This document shows, piece by piece, positions 1 to 9,470 of a DNA stretch of 64,000 bases (within the stretch, counting starts at the first letter, position 1; each line of letters begins with the position of its first letter). Below the pieces are notes generated by a model. The model searched no databases. It was not told the origin of the DNA and saw only the letters and a list, made by a program, of their open reading frames with translations. The translations under genes were made by a program, and so were the position numbers. The stretch spans positions 4,270,501 to 4,334,500 of the forward strand of contig NZ_CP076853.1 in the NCBI RefSeq assembly GCF_018987265.1. Reading direction: 5' to 3'. This DNA is from Rhizobium sp. WYJ-E13 (GTDB lineage Bacteria; Pseudomonadota; Alphaproteobacteria; Rhizobiales; Rhizobiaceae).

Positions 1-350
1 TAGCGGGCGATTTCATAGTGCTCGACGGCCTGGGCTGCGGAAATCAGACCGGCATCGACGGCCGATGTGCCTTTGAATTCCTCCATGATTTCCTCGCCCT
101 CGGCGATGATGCCCTGGATCGCTTCACAGGTCTTGCCCTGGGCACGCTTGCCGATGATCTCGAAAACCTGCTGCAGTCGCTCCACATGGCCTTCTGTTTC
201 TTCACGGTGCTTTTCGAAGCCTGCCTTCAATTCCGTCGACTGGGCAGAGCGCGCCATCTTCGGCAAGGCGCGCAATATCTGCCGTTCGGCGAAATAGATG
301 TCCTTCAGCGTATCGTAAAACAAATCTTCCAGTGTCTTTTCCTTGGCCAT
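1..350 (-). CDS. Ferritin-like DUF892 (YciE/YciF type) protein, 3' end outside window
   Basis: The visible N-terminal 116 residues begin MAKEKTLEDLF and continue with YFAERQIL, HREETEGHVERL and a second helix ending in QAVEHYEIAR. This is the helical-bundle pattern of the DUF892/YciF family, a ferritin-like fold with Glu and His residues that can hold a di-iron site. Members are induced by stress in other bacteria, but their biochemical role is not settled. The ATG at 350 is the natural start, with AAGGAACGG about 3 bases upstream serving as a close ribosome site. The C-terminal third lies beyond the left edge. The gene is divergent from the M15-like gene at 494. Confidence 0.8.
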   Translation of the reverse strand, partial: MAKEKTLEDLFYDTLKDIYFAERQILRALPKMARSAQSTELKAGFEKHREETEGHVERLQQVFEIIGKRAQGKTCEAIQGIIAEGEEIMEEFKGTSAVDAGLISAAQAVEHYEIAR

Positions 351-493
351 TGTTCCGTTCCTTTGTTGATGGATTTGCGCCCCGCGGGCGACATTTCTTA
401 GAAGTTGGCACCGGGCTAATTGTTCCCGCGCCTTTCGGGTGGAATCGCTACATCGTCCGGGCGAAGTATCGCCAGGAATCGGGAGGATCGTTT

Positions 494-1111
494 ATGAAGA
501 AACCGGGATCGATGAAGGCGCTCGAGGATCTCGGCCGGGTGCGGCTGTCGAAGAGCTTCTTCTTCCGCGATTTTCTCCACTCCGAGATCGCCGATTTCTA
601 TCGGATCCCGAACATCCCCGACGATCCCGATCTTGCCATCGAGACAGGCCGTCGCCTGTGCGAGGAACTTCTGGAACCGCTGGAAGCGAGTTTCGGGCGC
701 TTGCATATTCGCTCCGGCTACCGTTCGCCCGAGGTCAACCGCTTCGGCAACGAGAACAAGCTCAACTGTTCGACCAATACAGCCACCGCTGCCCATCACA
801 TCTGGGATGCCAGAGATTTTGACGGCTGCATGGGCGCTGCAGTCTGCATCGCCATCCCGTGGATGGTCGACCGCTACAGCGATGAAAGCGACTGGCAGAG
901 GCTTGCCTGGTGGATCCATGACCACCTGCCTTATGCCTCGCTCTGCTTCTTCCCGAAGCTATGGGCCTTCAACATCCAGTGGCACGAGCGGCCGAAGCGG
1001 GTGATCCAAAGCTATGTGCGTCCGCGCGGCATCCTGACCAAGCCCGGGATGGCCAACTGGGAAGGCGATCATTCCGAATGGTATGAGGGCTTTCCGCCGC
1101 TCAGAAATTGA
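494..1111 (+). CDS. Peptidase M15-like (hedgehog/DD-peptidase fold) protein
   Basis: A 205-residue protein with the elements of the M15 zinc-peptidase fold in order: SGYRSPEVN near residue 82, the H-x(2)-W-x-A-x-D pattern in HHIWDARDFD near 107, and a late WHE near 168. In M15 enzymes the His, Asp and second His bind zinc and the enzymes cut D-Ala peptide bonds in peptidoglycan. The usual Gly in HxxGxAxD is Trp here, so activity is not assured. No signal peptide is visible. I start at the ATG at 494, preceded by GGGAGG, rather than the longer frame from 332, whose first 54 residues overlap the divergent neighbour. The 3' end overlaps the convergent acetyltransferase by 11 bases. Confidence 0.65.
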   Translation: MKKPGSMKALEDLGRVRLSKSFFFRDFLHSEIADFYRIPNIPDDPDLAIETGRRLCEELLEPLEASFGRLHIRSGYRSPEVNRFGNENKLNCSTNTATAAHHIWDARDFDGCMGAAVCIAIPWMVDRYSDESDWQRLAWWIHDHLPYASLCFFPKLWAFNIQWHERPKRVIQSYVRPRGILTKPGMANWEGDHSEWYEGFPPLRN

Positions 1112-1544
1112 TGCGGTAGCGGATGTGGCCGTCACTCTCGACGTAAGTATCGTAGAGCGCTCGGGCCGTCTTGTTCTGCTCGCTCGTGTGCCAGTAGAGC
1201 CGCGACCAGCCATTCTTCCTGCAGAGGTCGACGAGGTCGTCCATCAGCGCGCGGCCGACGCCCTTGCTGCGCACCTTCTCCGATACGAACAGGTCTTCGA
1301 GATAGCAGTCCTTGCCGCGAATCCATGTGCCTTCGTGCGTCAGGCAGAGTGTGAAGCCAACGACTTCGCCGTCGAGTTCTGCCACCCGCATGAAGATTGC
1401 CGACGCCGGATCGAAGACCCGGCGCCAGGTGGAATCGGTGATGTCGGCATCGACGGTGACCTCATAGAAGGCGAGATAGTCCGCCCAGAGCGCACGCCAG
1501 CGTGTCTCGTCTTCGGGTTTGGCGTTACGGATCGTCACGGTCAT
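1101..1544 (-). CDS. GNAT family N-acetyltransferase
   Basis: A 147-residue protein of standard single-domain GNAT length. It opens with the typical IRNAKPEDETRW strand-helix. The acetyl-CoA binding segment is LFVSEKVRSKGVGRALM at about residues 88-104, with the R-x-x-G-x-G/A pattern that cradles the pyrophosphate. The C-terminal YWHTSEQNKTARALYD motif is the usual beta5-alpha4 element. The substrate cannot be read from sequence. It lies 14 bases downstream of the aldo/keto reductase on the same strand and may be co-transcribed with it. Confidence 0.85.
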   Translation of the reverse strand: MTVTIRNAKPEDETRWRALWADYLAFYEVTVDADITDSTWRRVFDPASAIFMRVAELDGEVVGFTLCLTHEGTWIRGKDCYLEDLFVSEKVRSKGVGRALMDDLVDLCRKNGWSRLYWHTSEQNKTARALYDTYVESDGHIRYRINF

Positions 1545-1558
1545 GCCACTATCTCGTT

Positions 1559-2506
1559 TCAGGCGCCTGCTTTATCGAGCAGCGCCATCGCCTCGTCGGA
1601 AAGCTCAAGCGTTGCCGATTTCACCAGGCTTTCAAGCTGGGAAAGGCTCGTAGCACTGGCGATCGGCGCCGTCACGCCCTTCTTGCGCAAGAGCCACGCA
1701 AGCGAGATTTCCGCAGGCTTGGCACCCGTCTCGGCGGCGATCTTGTCGAGGGCGGCAAGAATGCGCATGCCCTTGTCGTCGAGATACTGTGCGACACGGC
1801 CTTCGCGTGCGCGGCCCTCCGTATCCGCCTTGTTGCGGTACTTGCCCGAGAGAAAGCCGGCCGCGAGGCTGAAATACGTGATGACGCCGATGTCTTCCTT
1901 GACGCAAAGCTCGGCGAGCGGACCTTCGAAGCTCGAACGTTCGTAGAGGTTATATTCGGGCTGCAGCGCCTGATAGCGCGGCAGGCCTGCCTTGTCGGCG
2001 GCGTCGAAGGAGGCCTGCAGCAGGCTTGCATCAAAATTCGAGCAGCCGAAGGAGCGGATCTTGCCCTGTTCCTGAAGCTTAGCATAGGCGCCAAGCGATT
2101 CCTCATGAGGCGTATCGGCATCTGGCCAGTGCGAGAGATAGAGGTCGATATAATCGGTCTGCAGGCGGCGCAGTGAATCCTCGACTGCCTTCAGGATATA
2201 GTTTGCCTTCAGCGTCTTGCCCTGGCCCATGTCCGAGCCGACCTTGGTGATGATGACGGCCTTGTCGCGGGAAACCTTTCCCTTTTTCAGCCACCTGCCG
2301 ATGATCTCTTCGGAATCGCCGCCCTTGTTGCCCGGCACCCAGGCGGAATAGACGTCGGCCGTATCGATGGTGTTGAGGCCAGCGTCAAAGAATGCGTCGA
2401 GAATGTCGAAGGATGTTTTTTCATCGGCCGTCCAGCCGAATACATTGCCGCCGAAGACGATCGGCGAGACCGAAAGACCTGTTTTTCCAAGCCGGCGCAT
2501 TTCCAT
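1559..2506 (-). CDS. Aldo/keto reductase
   Basis: A 315-residue NADPH-dependent oxidoreductase of the (beta/alpha)8 AKR superfamily. The start MEMRRLGKTGLSVSPI is typical, followed by the catalytic Asp and Tyr in DTADVYS near residue 51, the Lys in ITKVG near 82, and the catalytic His in LSHWPDAD near 120. The C-terminal cofactor region contains PIASATSLSQLESL. The gene uses the ATG at 2506, which has GGGAGAG 4 bases upstream; the longer open frame to 2629 has no supporting site. The nearest family resemblance is to the YajO/Tas-type AKRs acting on small aldehydes. Its natural substrate is unknown. Confidence 0.88.
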   Translation of the reverse strand: MEMRRLGKTGLSVSPIVFGGNVFGWTADEKTSFDILDAFFDAGLNTIDTADVYSAWVPGNKGGDSEEIIGRWLKKGKVSRDKAVIITKVGSDMGQGKTLKANYILKAVEDSLRRLQTDYIDLYLSHWPDADTPHEESLGAYAKLQEQGKIRSFGCSNFDASLLQASFDAADKAGLPRYQALQPEYNLYERSSFEGPLAELCVKEDIGVITYFSLAAGFLSGKYRNKADTEGRAREGRVAQYLDDKGMRILAALDKIAAETGAKPAEISLAWLLRKKGVTAPIASATSLSQLESLVKSATLELSDEAMALLDKAGA

Positions 2507-2685
2507 GGCGCTCTCCCAAAATGCTGAAATGATTGAAATCTGAGGAAACGGCAGAACGCCGTTCGCAGGTAACCTAGCGCGGAGTATCCTCGAAGGAAAC
2601 CAAACTTCCGTGATCGCCGGTCGCGCCATTGCGCCGCATGAGAGGGCTGCATAAAGTGCGCCGATCGATTTCAGGAGGACCTTTC

Positions 2686-3672
2686 ATGTTGCGTTTCGGT
2701 ATAATTTCAACGGCCAAAATCGGCCGGGACAATGTCGTTCCCGCCATTCAGGACGCAGAAAATTGCGTCATCACCGCGATCGCCAGCCGTGATTTTGCAC
2801 GCGCCCGTGACATGGCGGACCGTTTCTCCGTGCCGCACGCCTTCGGTTCCTATGAGGAAATGCTGGCCTCCGACACCATCGATGCCGTCTACATCCCGTT
2901 GCCGACCGCCCAGCATGTCGAGTGGTCGATCAAGGCCGCCGATGCGGGCAAGCATGTGCTCTGCGAAAAGCCGATTGCGCTGAAGGCCTCCGACATCGAT
3001 GATCTCATCGCCGCGCGCGACCGCAACAAGGTCATCATCAGCGAAGCCTTCATGGTCACCTATTCGCCGGTCTGGCGGAAGGTTCGCTCGCTGCTGCAGG
3101 ATGGTACGATCGGCGAGCTTCGTCACGTGCAGGGCGCCTTCACCTACTACAATCGCGACCCCGGCAACATGCGCAATATTCCCGAGCTCGGCGGCGGTGG
3201 CCTGCCTGATATCGGCGTCTATCCCGTCATCAGCACCCGCTTCTCCACTGGCAAGGAGCCGTCCTGGGTCCAGGCGATCACCGAGCGCGATGCGGAATTC
3301 GGCACGGATATCTATTCCAGCGTGAAGGCCGATTTCGGCGATTTCGAGCTGAGCTTCTACATCTCCACCCAGATGGCCGGCCGTCAGATCATGGTGTTCC
3401 ACGGCACCGACGGCTATATCGAGGTCAAGTCGCCCTTCAACGCCAACCGCTGGGGGCCTGAGGAGATCGAAGTGACCAATCGTGGCCACAACGAATCCCA
3501 CATCATCCGCTTCCAGGATAGCCGCCAGTACAGGTGCCAGGTGGAAGCCTTCGCCCGCGCTGCGACAGGCGAAATGGAAGAAATCGTCACATTGGAAGAT
3601 TCCAAACTCAATCAGAAGGTCATCGACGCCATCTATCGCGCCAGCGAGCAGGATGGCTGGGAAGCCGTCTAG
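2686..3672 (+). CDS. Gfo/Idh/MocA family oxidoreductase
   Basis: A 328-residue two-domain dehydrogenase. The N-terminal Rossmann domain begins [12 protein letters not shown] (G-x-x-x-x-x-x-G variant), and the signature CEKPIAL near residue 95 contains the Lys that contacts substrate and nicotinamide. The C-terminal half is the alpha/beta GFO_IDH_MocA_C sheet domain with [12 protein letters not shown], whose Asp-x-x-x-Tyr replaces the common D-x-G-x-H. Such proteins oxidise or reduce sugars and inositols with NAD(P). The start at 2686 follows a very strong AGGAGG. The gene diverges from the aldo/keto reductase across about 180 bases, so the pair may share a control region. Confidence 0.85.
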   Translation: MLRFGIISTAKIGRDNVVPAIQDAENCVITAIASRDFARARDMADRFSVPHAFGSYEEMLASDTIDAVYIPLPTAQHVEWSIKAADAGKHVLCEKPIALKASDIDDLIAARDRNKVIISEAFMVTYSPVWRKVRSLLQDGTIGELRHVQGAFTYYNRDPGNMRNIPELGGGGLPDIGVYPVISTRFSTGKEPSWVQAITERDAEFGTDIYSSVKADFGDFELSFYISTQMAGRQIMVFHGTDGYIEVKSPFNANRWGPEEIEVTNRGHNESHIIRFQDSRQYRCQVEAFARAATGEMEEIVTLEDSKLNQKVIDAIYRASEQDGWEAV

Positions 3673-3675
3673 AGT

Positions 3676-4059
3676 TTATTCGGCTTTTTCGCGGAAGACG
3701 AAGCGGGAATAGCCGAAGAAGCTGAAGAACATCGACGCTGCGGTCGCCAGCACCATTGCAACAAGCGGCTGCAGCGCCGGTAACGACAGAAGCAGCGCCG
3801 AATAAAGCGCGTAATTGACGAGAGCTGCCGTCACGCCGACGGAACCGTAGCGAAAGCCTTCCGCCGCCAGCGACCGGCCGGATCGATCGAAAGTGAAGGT
3901 CCGATTGAAGGCCCATGTCGTCGCCATCGCGAGCGCAATGGCAATCAGCCGGGCAATGAAGGGACCGAGAGGCGTCAGGTGCAGAAGGACAGCGAGCACG
4001 CTCGCATCGACGACGAAGCCAAGCCCGCCGGCGAGCGCGAAGCGAATGAGCTTCTTCAT
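3676..4059 (-). CDS. GtrA-like membrane protein (polyprenyl-glycan flippase family)
   Basis: A 127-residue integral membrane protein of the GtrA/DPMS family with four hydrophobic segments at roughly residues 7-30, 34-52, 70-92 and 96-118. It carries the family motif FNRTFTF near residue 52. GtrA proteins are thought to flip lipid-linked sugars across the inner membrane. The start codon overlaps the end of the upstream glycosyltransferase by 4 bases (ATGA arrangement), so the two are translationally coupled. The 3' end lies 3 bases from the convergent oxidoreductase. Confidence 0.85.
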   Translation of the reverse strand: MKKLIRFALAGGLGFVVDASVLAVLLHLTPLGPFIARLIAIALAMATTWAFNRTFTFDRSGRSLAAEGFRYGSVGVTAALVNYALYSALLLSLPALQPLVAMVLATAASMFFSFFGYSRFVFREKAE

Positions 4060-5051
4060 GCCGCTTCCGCCTTTTTGCCATCAAGCGTTGTGGGCAAGGT
4101 CTTGTCCCTTGCTGAGACCGGTGCCGCCAGGCTCATATAGTGGATGCGTAACTGCTCGGCGCGCGCCCGTGCAACGGAGTCGAGAATGACGCCGGCCGTA
4201 AACAGCATGATGGAGATCATCGCGAGCGCTGTCGAGAGCACCCAGGTCGGCATGCGGCTAACGAGGCCGGTCGCAAAGTACTCTGCCAGCACCGGGCCCA
4301 TGAAGCCGAAACTTGCCAGCATGAAAAGCGCGCTGATCGTGCCGAAGAAAGCGAAGGGCCGGGTCTCCTTCATCAGCATGGCAAACATCCAGAGAATCTT
4401 GCCGCCATCGCGGAAGGTCGAGAGCTTCGAATGCGAGCCTTCCGGCCGCCTGCCGTAATGCAGTTCCAGTTCGCTCACCGGCAGCTTCAGCCGCGACGCA
4501 TGCACCGACATTTCCGTCTCGATCTCGAAGCCGCCGGAAACCGCGGGGAAGCTCTTGACGAAACGCCGTGAGAAGGCCCGATAGCCGGAAAAGATATCGG
4601 TGAAGTCAGGTCCGAAGATCGCGCGATAGAGTATGTTGAACAGCCGGTTGCCGAGGGCATGCCCCTGCCGGCCGGCATCGTCATGCACGCCACGCCGTGT
4701 GCCGACCACCATGTCGGCCCGTTCCGTCAGCAGCGTCCGTACCAACTCTTCTGCGTCCTCGGGCGCATAAGTCCCATCGCCGTCGGCGATGATGTAAATG
4801 TCGGCATCGATATCGGCGAACATGCGGCGCACCACATGGCCTTTGCCTTGGCGCCGCTCGCGCACGACCTGCGCGCCGGCGAGCATGGCGTGCAGTGCCG
4901 TGCCATCGGTGGAATTGTTGTCATAGACATGGATATGTGCATCGGGCAGTGCCGCCCGGAACCCCCCGACGACAGCACCGATCGTTGCCGCCTCGTTGTA
5001 ACAGGGGAGTAGAACGGCAATATCAGGACTTTCGCTGAGCGATCGCGCCAT
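4056..5051 (-). CDS. Family 2 glycosyltransferase, polyprenyl-phosphate sugar synthase-like
   Basis: A 331-residue GT-A protein. The catalytic domain (about residues 8-230) opens IAVLLPCYNEAATIG and has the metal-binding motif IADGDGTY near residue 91 and DIFSGYRAFSRRF near 150. Two hydrophobic segments follow near 238-260 and 272-296, as in DPM1/GtrB-type enzymes that move a sugar from a nucleotide donor onto polyprenyl phosphate at the inner face of the membrane. It is coupled to the GtrA-like gene downstream. Together with the divergent multi-pass protein at 5201 it would make a three-part GtrABC-like system. Donor sugar unknown. Confidence 0.85.
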   Translation of the reverse strand: MARSLSESPDIAVLLPCYNEAATIGAVVGGFRAALPDAHIHVYDNNSTDGTALHAMLAGAQVVRERRQGKGHVVRRMFADIDADIYIIADGDGTYAPEDAEELVRTLLTERADMVVGTRRGVHDDAGRQGHALGNRLFNILYRAIFGPDFTDIFSGYRAFSRRFVKSFPAVSGGFEIETEMSVHASRLKLPVSELELHYGRRPEGSHSKLSTFRDGGKILWMFAMLMKETRPFAFFGTISALFMLASFGFMGPVLAEYFATGLVSRMPTWVLSTALAMISIMLFTAGVILDSVARARAEQLRIHYMSLAAPVSARDKTLPTTLDGKKAEAA

Positions 5052-5200
5052 GGGGTATACTCGTTACAAAGAAACCGAGGCGAATTTACTGCATGCGGTG
5101 TTAACAAGCCCCTATGAGGAAATGAAAGCGCCATTTCCTGTGGTTTACACTTTCTTGACAAGCCAGGGCTAAGGTTTGCCCATCACACAACGACCCGGCT

Positions 5201-7054
5201 ATGATGATGAACGCAGTGCAGCCGATCGCCAAGGCGCAATCCGCATCCGCTGGCATTGGATTCATCGGCAGGATCCGGCAGCTGCTCACTCGTCTCCTGC
5301 CATCCGCCCTCATCTACACGATTATCCTGATCGGCATTATCACCGTCATGAAATATGCCGGCGGTCCGGTCGACTATGTCGGCCCCGATAACGACGACGG
5401 CATGCGCCTCGTGGAGATCAGAGATTTCCTGAACGGGCAGGGCTGGTTCGACCTGATGCAGTACAGGCTCGGCCTCGGCGAAGGCACGCTCATGCACTGG
5501 TCGCGGCTGATCGACTTGCCGATCGCTATCCTGATCCGCCTTTTCGGCCTTTTCCTCGGACACGATGCCGCGGAAGCCGCTGCACTCGTGGTCTGGCCCC
5601 TGTCGCTCGTTTTTCCAGCCATGCTTGCCATGGGCCTTGCCGGCCAACGTGTCGGGGGGCTTGCCGGCATGCACCTGTCTTTCTGCCTTGCTGGCATGGC
5701 AATCTATACCGGCAATCGCTTTGCGCCCGGCGCCATCGATCATCATAATGTCCAGCTCGCACTTGTCGCGACCATGACGGCGATGCTCCTTGATGAAAAG
5801 CAGCGGGCTTGGAACTATGTGGCCGCAGGTGCTGTGGCTGCATTGGCGATCGCGATCGGCGCGGAAACCACGCCCTTCGTTGCCATCTATTGCCTGGTAG
5901 TGGCGCTGCTCTGGGTCTGGGGGGGCGAGCCGTTCGCTGCCGCTACCAAGGCTTTCGGCCTCAGCCTCGCAGTCACGATCAGCATCTTCTTCTTCGCGAC
6001 AATACCGCCACACCAATATTCCGTGGTGACTTGCGACAATCTTTCGCTCGGCTTCTACAGCCTGGCGGCCATCGGTGGCGGCTTGCTGCTGGTTTCCGCA
6101 GCCTTTTCCAGCCGTCTCCGCCGTGGTCTGCGCGTTGCCGTGCTTGCAGCCGTCGCCGCTATTATTTTCGGTTCGGCAATGGTCATTGCCCCGCAATGCT
6201 TGCGCAATCCACTTGCCGATCTCGATCCTATGCTGGTCGAGCTCTGGCTTCGAAACGTCTCGGAAGCGCAATCCATTCTCGCGCTCAGTCGGACAGATCC
6301 TTTTTCCATTGGCGCATTCTATGCGCCTGGCCTGTTCGCGATCACCGTCTGCATTTTCCGCTCCGTGCAGGGCGATCGCGTGCAGGTCCATCTCGTCCTT
6401 CTGGCGCTCTTGAGCGTCAGCTGGGCCGTCGCCCTGGTCCAGGTCCGGGGAGCCGTCTTCGCAAACCTGCTGTCCATCCTGCCGCTTGCCTTGCTGATCA
6501 TCGACGTGCGCCGCATGTCGAACGGCGATAGCGAGAATGCCGCGGCTGCCCTCGTCTATATCGTGACGGTTCTGGCAAGTGTACCGGCGGTATGGGCCGT
6601 CGGCGGCGCACTCGTCGAAATGCAGGTCAACAAGACGAAGAATACCGTGGACACGGATAGCCTCCCCTGTTCATCGAAACAGGCGCTCGCTCCGCTTGTC
6701 GATCTGCCGGCTGGCCTGATCTCGGCGCCGTCGGAAATGGGTGTGCCGATCTTGCGCTACACCGCCAATCGTGTCCTGTCAGCGCCCTATCATCGCAACC
6801 AGGGGGGCATGCTGACCGAGATGCATATCGGTCTGGCCGAGCCACAGGAGGCGGAAGCATTTCTGAGGGGAACAGGCGTCACGGTACTTGCGTTCTGCCC
6901 GGATGATCCGCAGACCAGTGAGATCGCCAGATTGAAGCCCGACGGGCTATATGCGCAGCTCGGCAAGGGAAATATTCCGCCCTACCTCGATCCGCTGCCG
7001 AAAGCGGCCGACAGCGGTGTCCAGTTCTTCCGTTACCGGACGACGCTGGACTGA
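5201..7054 (+). CDS. Multi-pass membrane protein, GT-C-like (STT3/GtrC-type candidate)
   Basis: A 617-residue protein with about eleven or twelve hydrophobic segments over residues 30-480, then a soluble C-terminal domain of about 130 residues. Between the first two membrane segments lies an acidic periplasmic loop, VGPDNDDGMRLVEI near residue 60, which matches the position and character of the catalytic Asp loop of GT-C glycosyltransferases. A second conserved-looking motif is GAIDHHNVQL near 181. GT-C enzymes take sugar from a polyprenyl-phosphate donor. The divergent GT2/GtrA pair would supply and flip that donor. The exact family is not identified by eye, so glycosyltransferase activity is inferred from topology and context. 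Confidence 0.6.
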   Translation: MMMNAVQPIAKAQSASAGIGFIGRIRQLLTRLLPSALIYTIILIGIITVMKYAGGPVDYVGPDNDDGMRLVEIRDFLNGQGWFDLMQYRLGLGEGTLMHWSRLIDLPIAILIRLFGLFLGHDAAEAAALVVWPLSLVFPAMLAMGLAGQRVGGLAGMHLSFCLAGMAIYTGNRFAPGAIDHHNVQLALVATMTAMLLDEKQRAWNYVAAGAVAALAIAIGAETTPFVAIYCLVVALLWVWGGEPFAAATKAFGLSLAVTISIFFFATIPPHQYSVVTCDNLSLGFYSLAAIGGGLLLVSAAFSSRLRRGLRVAVLAAVAAIIFGSAMVIAPQCLRNPLADLDPMLVELWLRNVSEAQSILALSRTDPFSIGAFYAPGLFAITVCIFRSVQGDRVQVHLVLLALLSVSWAVALVQVRGAVFANLLSILPLALLIIDVRRMSNGDSENAAAALVYIVTVLASVPAVWAVGGALVEMQVNKTKNTVDTDSLPCSSKQALAPLVDLPAGLISAPSEMGVPILRYTANRVLSAPYHRNQGGMLTEMHIGLAEPQEAEAFLRGTGVTVLAFCPDDPQTSEIARLKPDGLYAQLGKGNIPPYLDPLPKAADSGVQFFRYRTTLD

Positions 7055-7065
7055 CGCCCTATCTT

Positions 7066-7308
7066 TCAGGAATGGGCGAGTACGCCCCGCAGACGATCGG
7101 TCGTGAAGAGACCGCCGAGATAAAGCAACAGGCCGGCATTATAACCGATGATTGTGTAGAGAAGCGCCAGGAATGACACCGCACCGCCGGAGGCGATAGC
7201 TGCGAGTGCAAAGGTTGCGCCAATCAGCATGGCGACCAGTGCAATGACGCTGGCCGAGCGCATCAGGCCAGCGGTGAGGCCCAGTGTGGTTGCTGTCAGG
7301 ATGATCAT
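7066..7308 (-). CDS. Small membrane protein, unknown function
   Basis: An 80-residue protein made of two or three hydrophobic stretches (about residues 2-14, 19-40 and 44-68), ending in a short basic tail RLRGVLAHS. I accept it as a gene because AAGAGGTGA sits 5 bases before the ATG at 7308 and the hydrophobic periodicity is regular. It belongs to no family I recognise. It ends 11 bases from the convergent GT-C-like gene. It could be an accessory to the glycosylation module, but nothing in the sequence proves that. Confidence 0.55.
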   Translation of the reverse strand: MIILTATTLGLTAGLMRSASVIALVAMLIGATFALAAIASGGAVSFLALLYTIIGYNAGLLLYLGGLFTTDRLRGVLAHS

Positions 7309-7887
7309 GTCGTCACCTCTTCTTCAGGTCGTTTGCGAGGAGCCTAGGAGCCCTCCGCTAACAAAAGTTTATTGGCTACCCTTAATGAAAGCTGCAATTG
7401 CAGCCATGGTTACGGATGCGTTCACCTGACGGCATTTCCTCCGGCTTGCGCCGGGTACCTGTTTCGATGCAAGTCAACTCTGTTACAGACTGAAAAGTTC
7501 CGTTACTTTCTCATTTACGTAAACGGAACCCTCCAGGGGCAACAACTGCGTTTGAACGAAGCAGCATCACGCTGGCAATTCGGTCGACGCCCGATCGACT
7601 GGTTGTTCGGAAAGAGGGCGAGCCGATACCTATAACGGGTGAGCAATAGCAACGATGAAAGAAGCGATCGCTCTCGCGCCTTCCATAGGCGGAGAATTTT
7701 CACTGTCACCAGCATGCTATTTTTCGGGTCGGTGTTCGCCACTCCCTACGAACGTGAATGATACTAAGATTTTTTTTGAAGCAGCGATATCCCTATTTCT
7801 TGGGTTTTCCGCCGTTTTTTGATTAAAAATTCGCCCTTCTCCGGCTCCGACCTTTCAGTTTGAGGTCGATCAAAATAGAAAGAGGAG
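7309..7887. other. Gene-poor intergenic region with short palindromes
   Basis: I find no convincing gene in these 579 bases; the short open frames have no ribosome site or protein-like composition. It holds a perfect 14-base palindrome GCTGCAATTGCAGC at 7391-7404. It also has an inverted repeat GTTCCGTT (7497-7504) / AACGGAAC (7522-7529) enclosing the start of the palindrome TTTACGTAAA (7514-7523). The right third (7760-7880) is AT-rich and should carry the xseA promoter. Confidence 0.5.
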
Positions 7888-9468
7888 ATGAGCAATGTCT
7901 TTGACGGCGATTCGCCTACCAATCTCGCGGAATATTCGGTCTCGGAGCTCTCCGGTTCCATCAAGCGGACCGTCGAGACAGCCTTCGATCAGGTGCGTGT
8001 GCGTGGCGAGATTTCGGGCTACCGTGGCCCCCATTCGTCCGGCCATGCCTATTTCTCGCTGAAGGACGATCGGGCTCGCATCGATGCGGTCATCTGGAAG
8101 GGCACCTTTTCCCGCCTGAAGTTCCGTCCGGAAGAGGGTATGGAAGTCATCGCGACCGGCAAGGTCACGACCTTCCCGGGCTCTTCCAAATACCAGATCG
8201 TCATCGAGACCCTGGAGCCTGCCGGCGCCGGCGCGCTGATGGCCCTGATCGAGGAGCGCAAGCGGCGCCTCGGTGCCGAGGGCCTTTTCGATCCCGCGCG
8301 CAAGAAACGCCTGCCGTTCATGCCCAGGGTGATCGGCGTCGTCACCTCGCCGACCGGCGCCGTCATTCGCGATATCCTGCACCGTATCTCGGATCGGTTT
8401 CCCGTGCATGTCGTCGTCTGGCCCGTAAAGGTGCAAGGGGAAGGCTCAGGCGAGGAGGTGGCAAACGCCATCAATGGCTTCAACGTTCTGGAACCTGGCG
8501 GTGAGATTCCGCGTCCGGATGTGCTGATCGTCGCCCGCGGCGGCGGCAGCCTCGAAGATCTTTGGAGCTTCAACGACGAAATCGTCGTGCGTGCCGCGGC
8601 CGATAGCCGGATTCCCTTGATCTCTGCCGTCGGCCACGAGACGGACTGGACGCTGATCGACTACGCCGCCGATGTCCGCGCGCCAACGCCGACGGGTGCC
8701 GCCGAAATGGCCGTGCCCGTCAAAGCTGAACTCGAAGCGCAGACCGCAGGTCTCACCGCCCGCCTGCAAGGCTGCATGAACCGCCAGATGGATCAGCGTC
8801 GCCAGTCCGTCCGCGCTTTGATGCGCGCCCTGCCGTCGCTCGACCAGCTGCTGGCACTGCCCCGCCGCCGCTTTGATGAGGCGGCCACTGGCCTTGGCCG
8901 CGGGCTGGAACTCAACACCATCAATAAGCGCCGCGGTTTCGAGCGTGTCGCCTCGCATCTGCGCCCGGACGTGCTGTCCAACCGCATCACCGAGCGTCGC
9001 CAGCTTCTGAACGAGCGCATGGTCCGCGCAGAACGCACCGTCGAGCGGCTGGTCGACCGGTCGAAGGCCCGCATCGAGCGCGCCGAGGCCATCCTCGCCT
9101 CGCTGCCCGCTCGGCTGAACACCCAGACCGACCGCAGCCGCGAGCGGCTGGGCAATCTTTCGCGCCATGCCGATACCGCGATCCGCCATCAACTGACCCG
9201 TGCGCGCGCCGAGCTCTCCGCACAGGACCGTGTACTGCAATCACTTTCCTACAAGAACGTACTGAAACGCGGTTACGCCGTCATCCGCGACGAGGAAAAC
9301 AGGCCGGTCTCGCAGGCCGCTGCTCTCTCCGCCGGCATGGGTATAGCCATCGAGTTCGCCGATGGCCGCGTCGGCGCCATGACGACGGAAGGCGGCACGC
9401 CGCCGGCAGGGTCGAAGAGGCGTACTGCCAAGGCCGGCGAGCCGCCGAAGCAGGGAAGCCTGTTCTAA
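7888..9468 (+). CDS. xseA: Exodeoxyribonuclease VII large subunit
   Basis: A 526-residue protein. The N-terminal OB-fold (about residues 12-110) contains [23 protein letters not shown]. The catalytic region contains [12 protein letters not shown] near 152 and the [11 protein letters not shown] block near 211-221. A long coiled-coil rich in Arg and Glu spans about 280-450. With XseB, which is not in this window, it degrades single-stranded DNA in both directions to acid-soluble oligonucleotides. The ATG at 7888 directly follows AAAGAGGAG, an unusually tight spacing, but the alternative ATG 7 bases on is out of frame. It is longer than the E. coli enzyme because of a polar C-terminal tail. The next gene starts 2 bases after its stop. 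Confidence 0.95.
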   Translation: MSNVFDGDSPTNLAEYSVSELSGSIKRTVETAFDQVRVRGEISGYRGPHSSGHAYFSLKDDRARIDAVIWKGTFSRLKFRPEEGMEVIATGKVTTFPGSSKYQIVIETLEPAGAGALMALIEERKRRLGAEGLFDPARKKRLPFMPRVIGVVTSPTGAVIRDILHRISDRFPVHVVVWPVKVQGEGSGEEVANAINGFNVLEPGGEIPRPDVLIVARGGGSLEDLWSFNDEIVVRAAADSRIPLISAVGHETDWTLIDYAADVRAPTPTGAAEMAVPVKAELEAQTAGLTARLQGCMNRQMDQRRQSVRALMRALPSLDQLLALPRRRFDEAATGLGRGLELNTINKRRGFERVASHLRPDVLSNRITERRQLLNERMVRAERTVERLVDRSKARIERAEAILASLPARLNTQTDRSRERLGNLSRHADTAIRHQLTRARAELSAQDRVLQSLSYKNVLKRGYAVIRDEENRPVSQAAALSAGMGIAIEFADGRVGAMTTEGGTPPAGSKRRTAKAGEPPKQGSLF

Positions 9469-9470
9469 CG

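Noticed and set aside
332..493. Upstream extension of the M15-like protein
   Set aside because: It overlaps the start of the divergent DUF892 gene, lacks a ribosome site, and the ATG at 494 follows GGGAGG.
5183..6391. 402-codon minus-strand frame across the GT-C-like gene
   Set aside because: Residue composition is rich in Glu, Arg, His and Asp with no hydrophobic core, the mirror image of a membrane protein's codons. The plus-strand protein has regular membrane segments.
7372..7742. Two short frames (87 and 75 codons) in the gap before xseA
   Set aside because: No ribosome sites, no protein-like periodicity, and they overlap on opposite strands.
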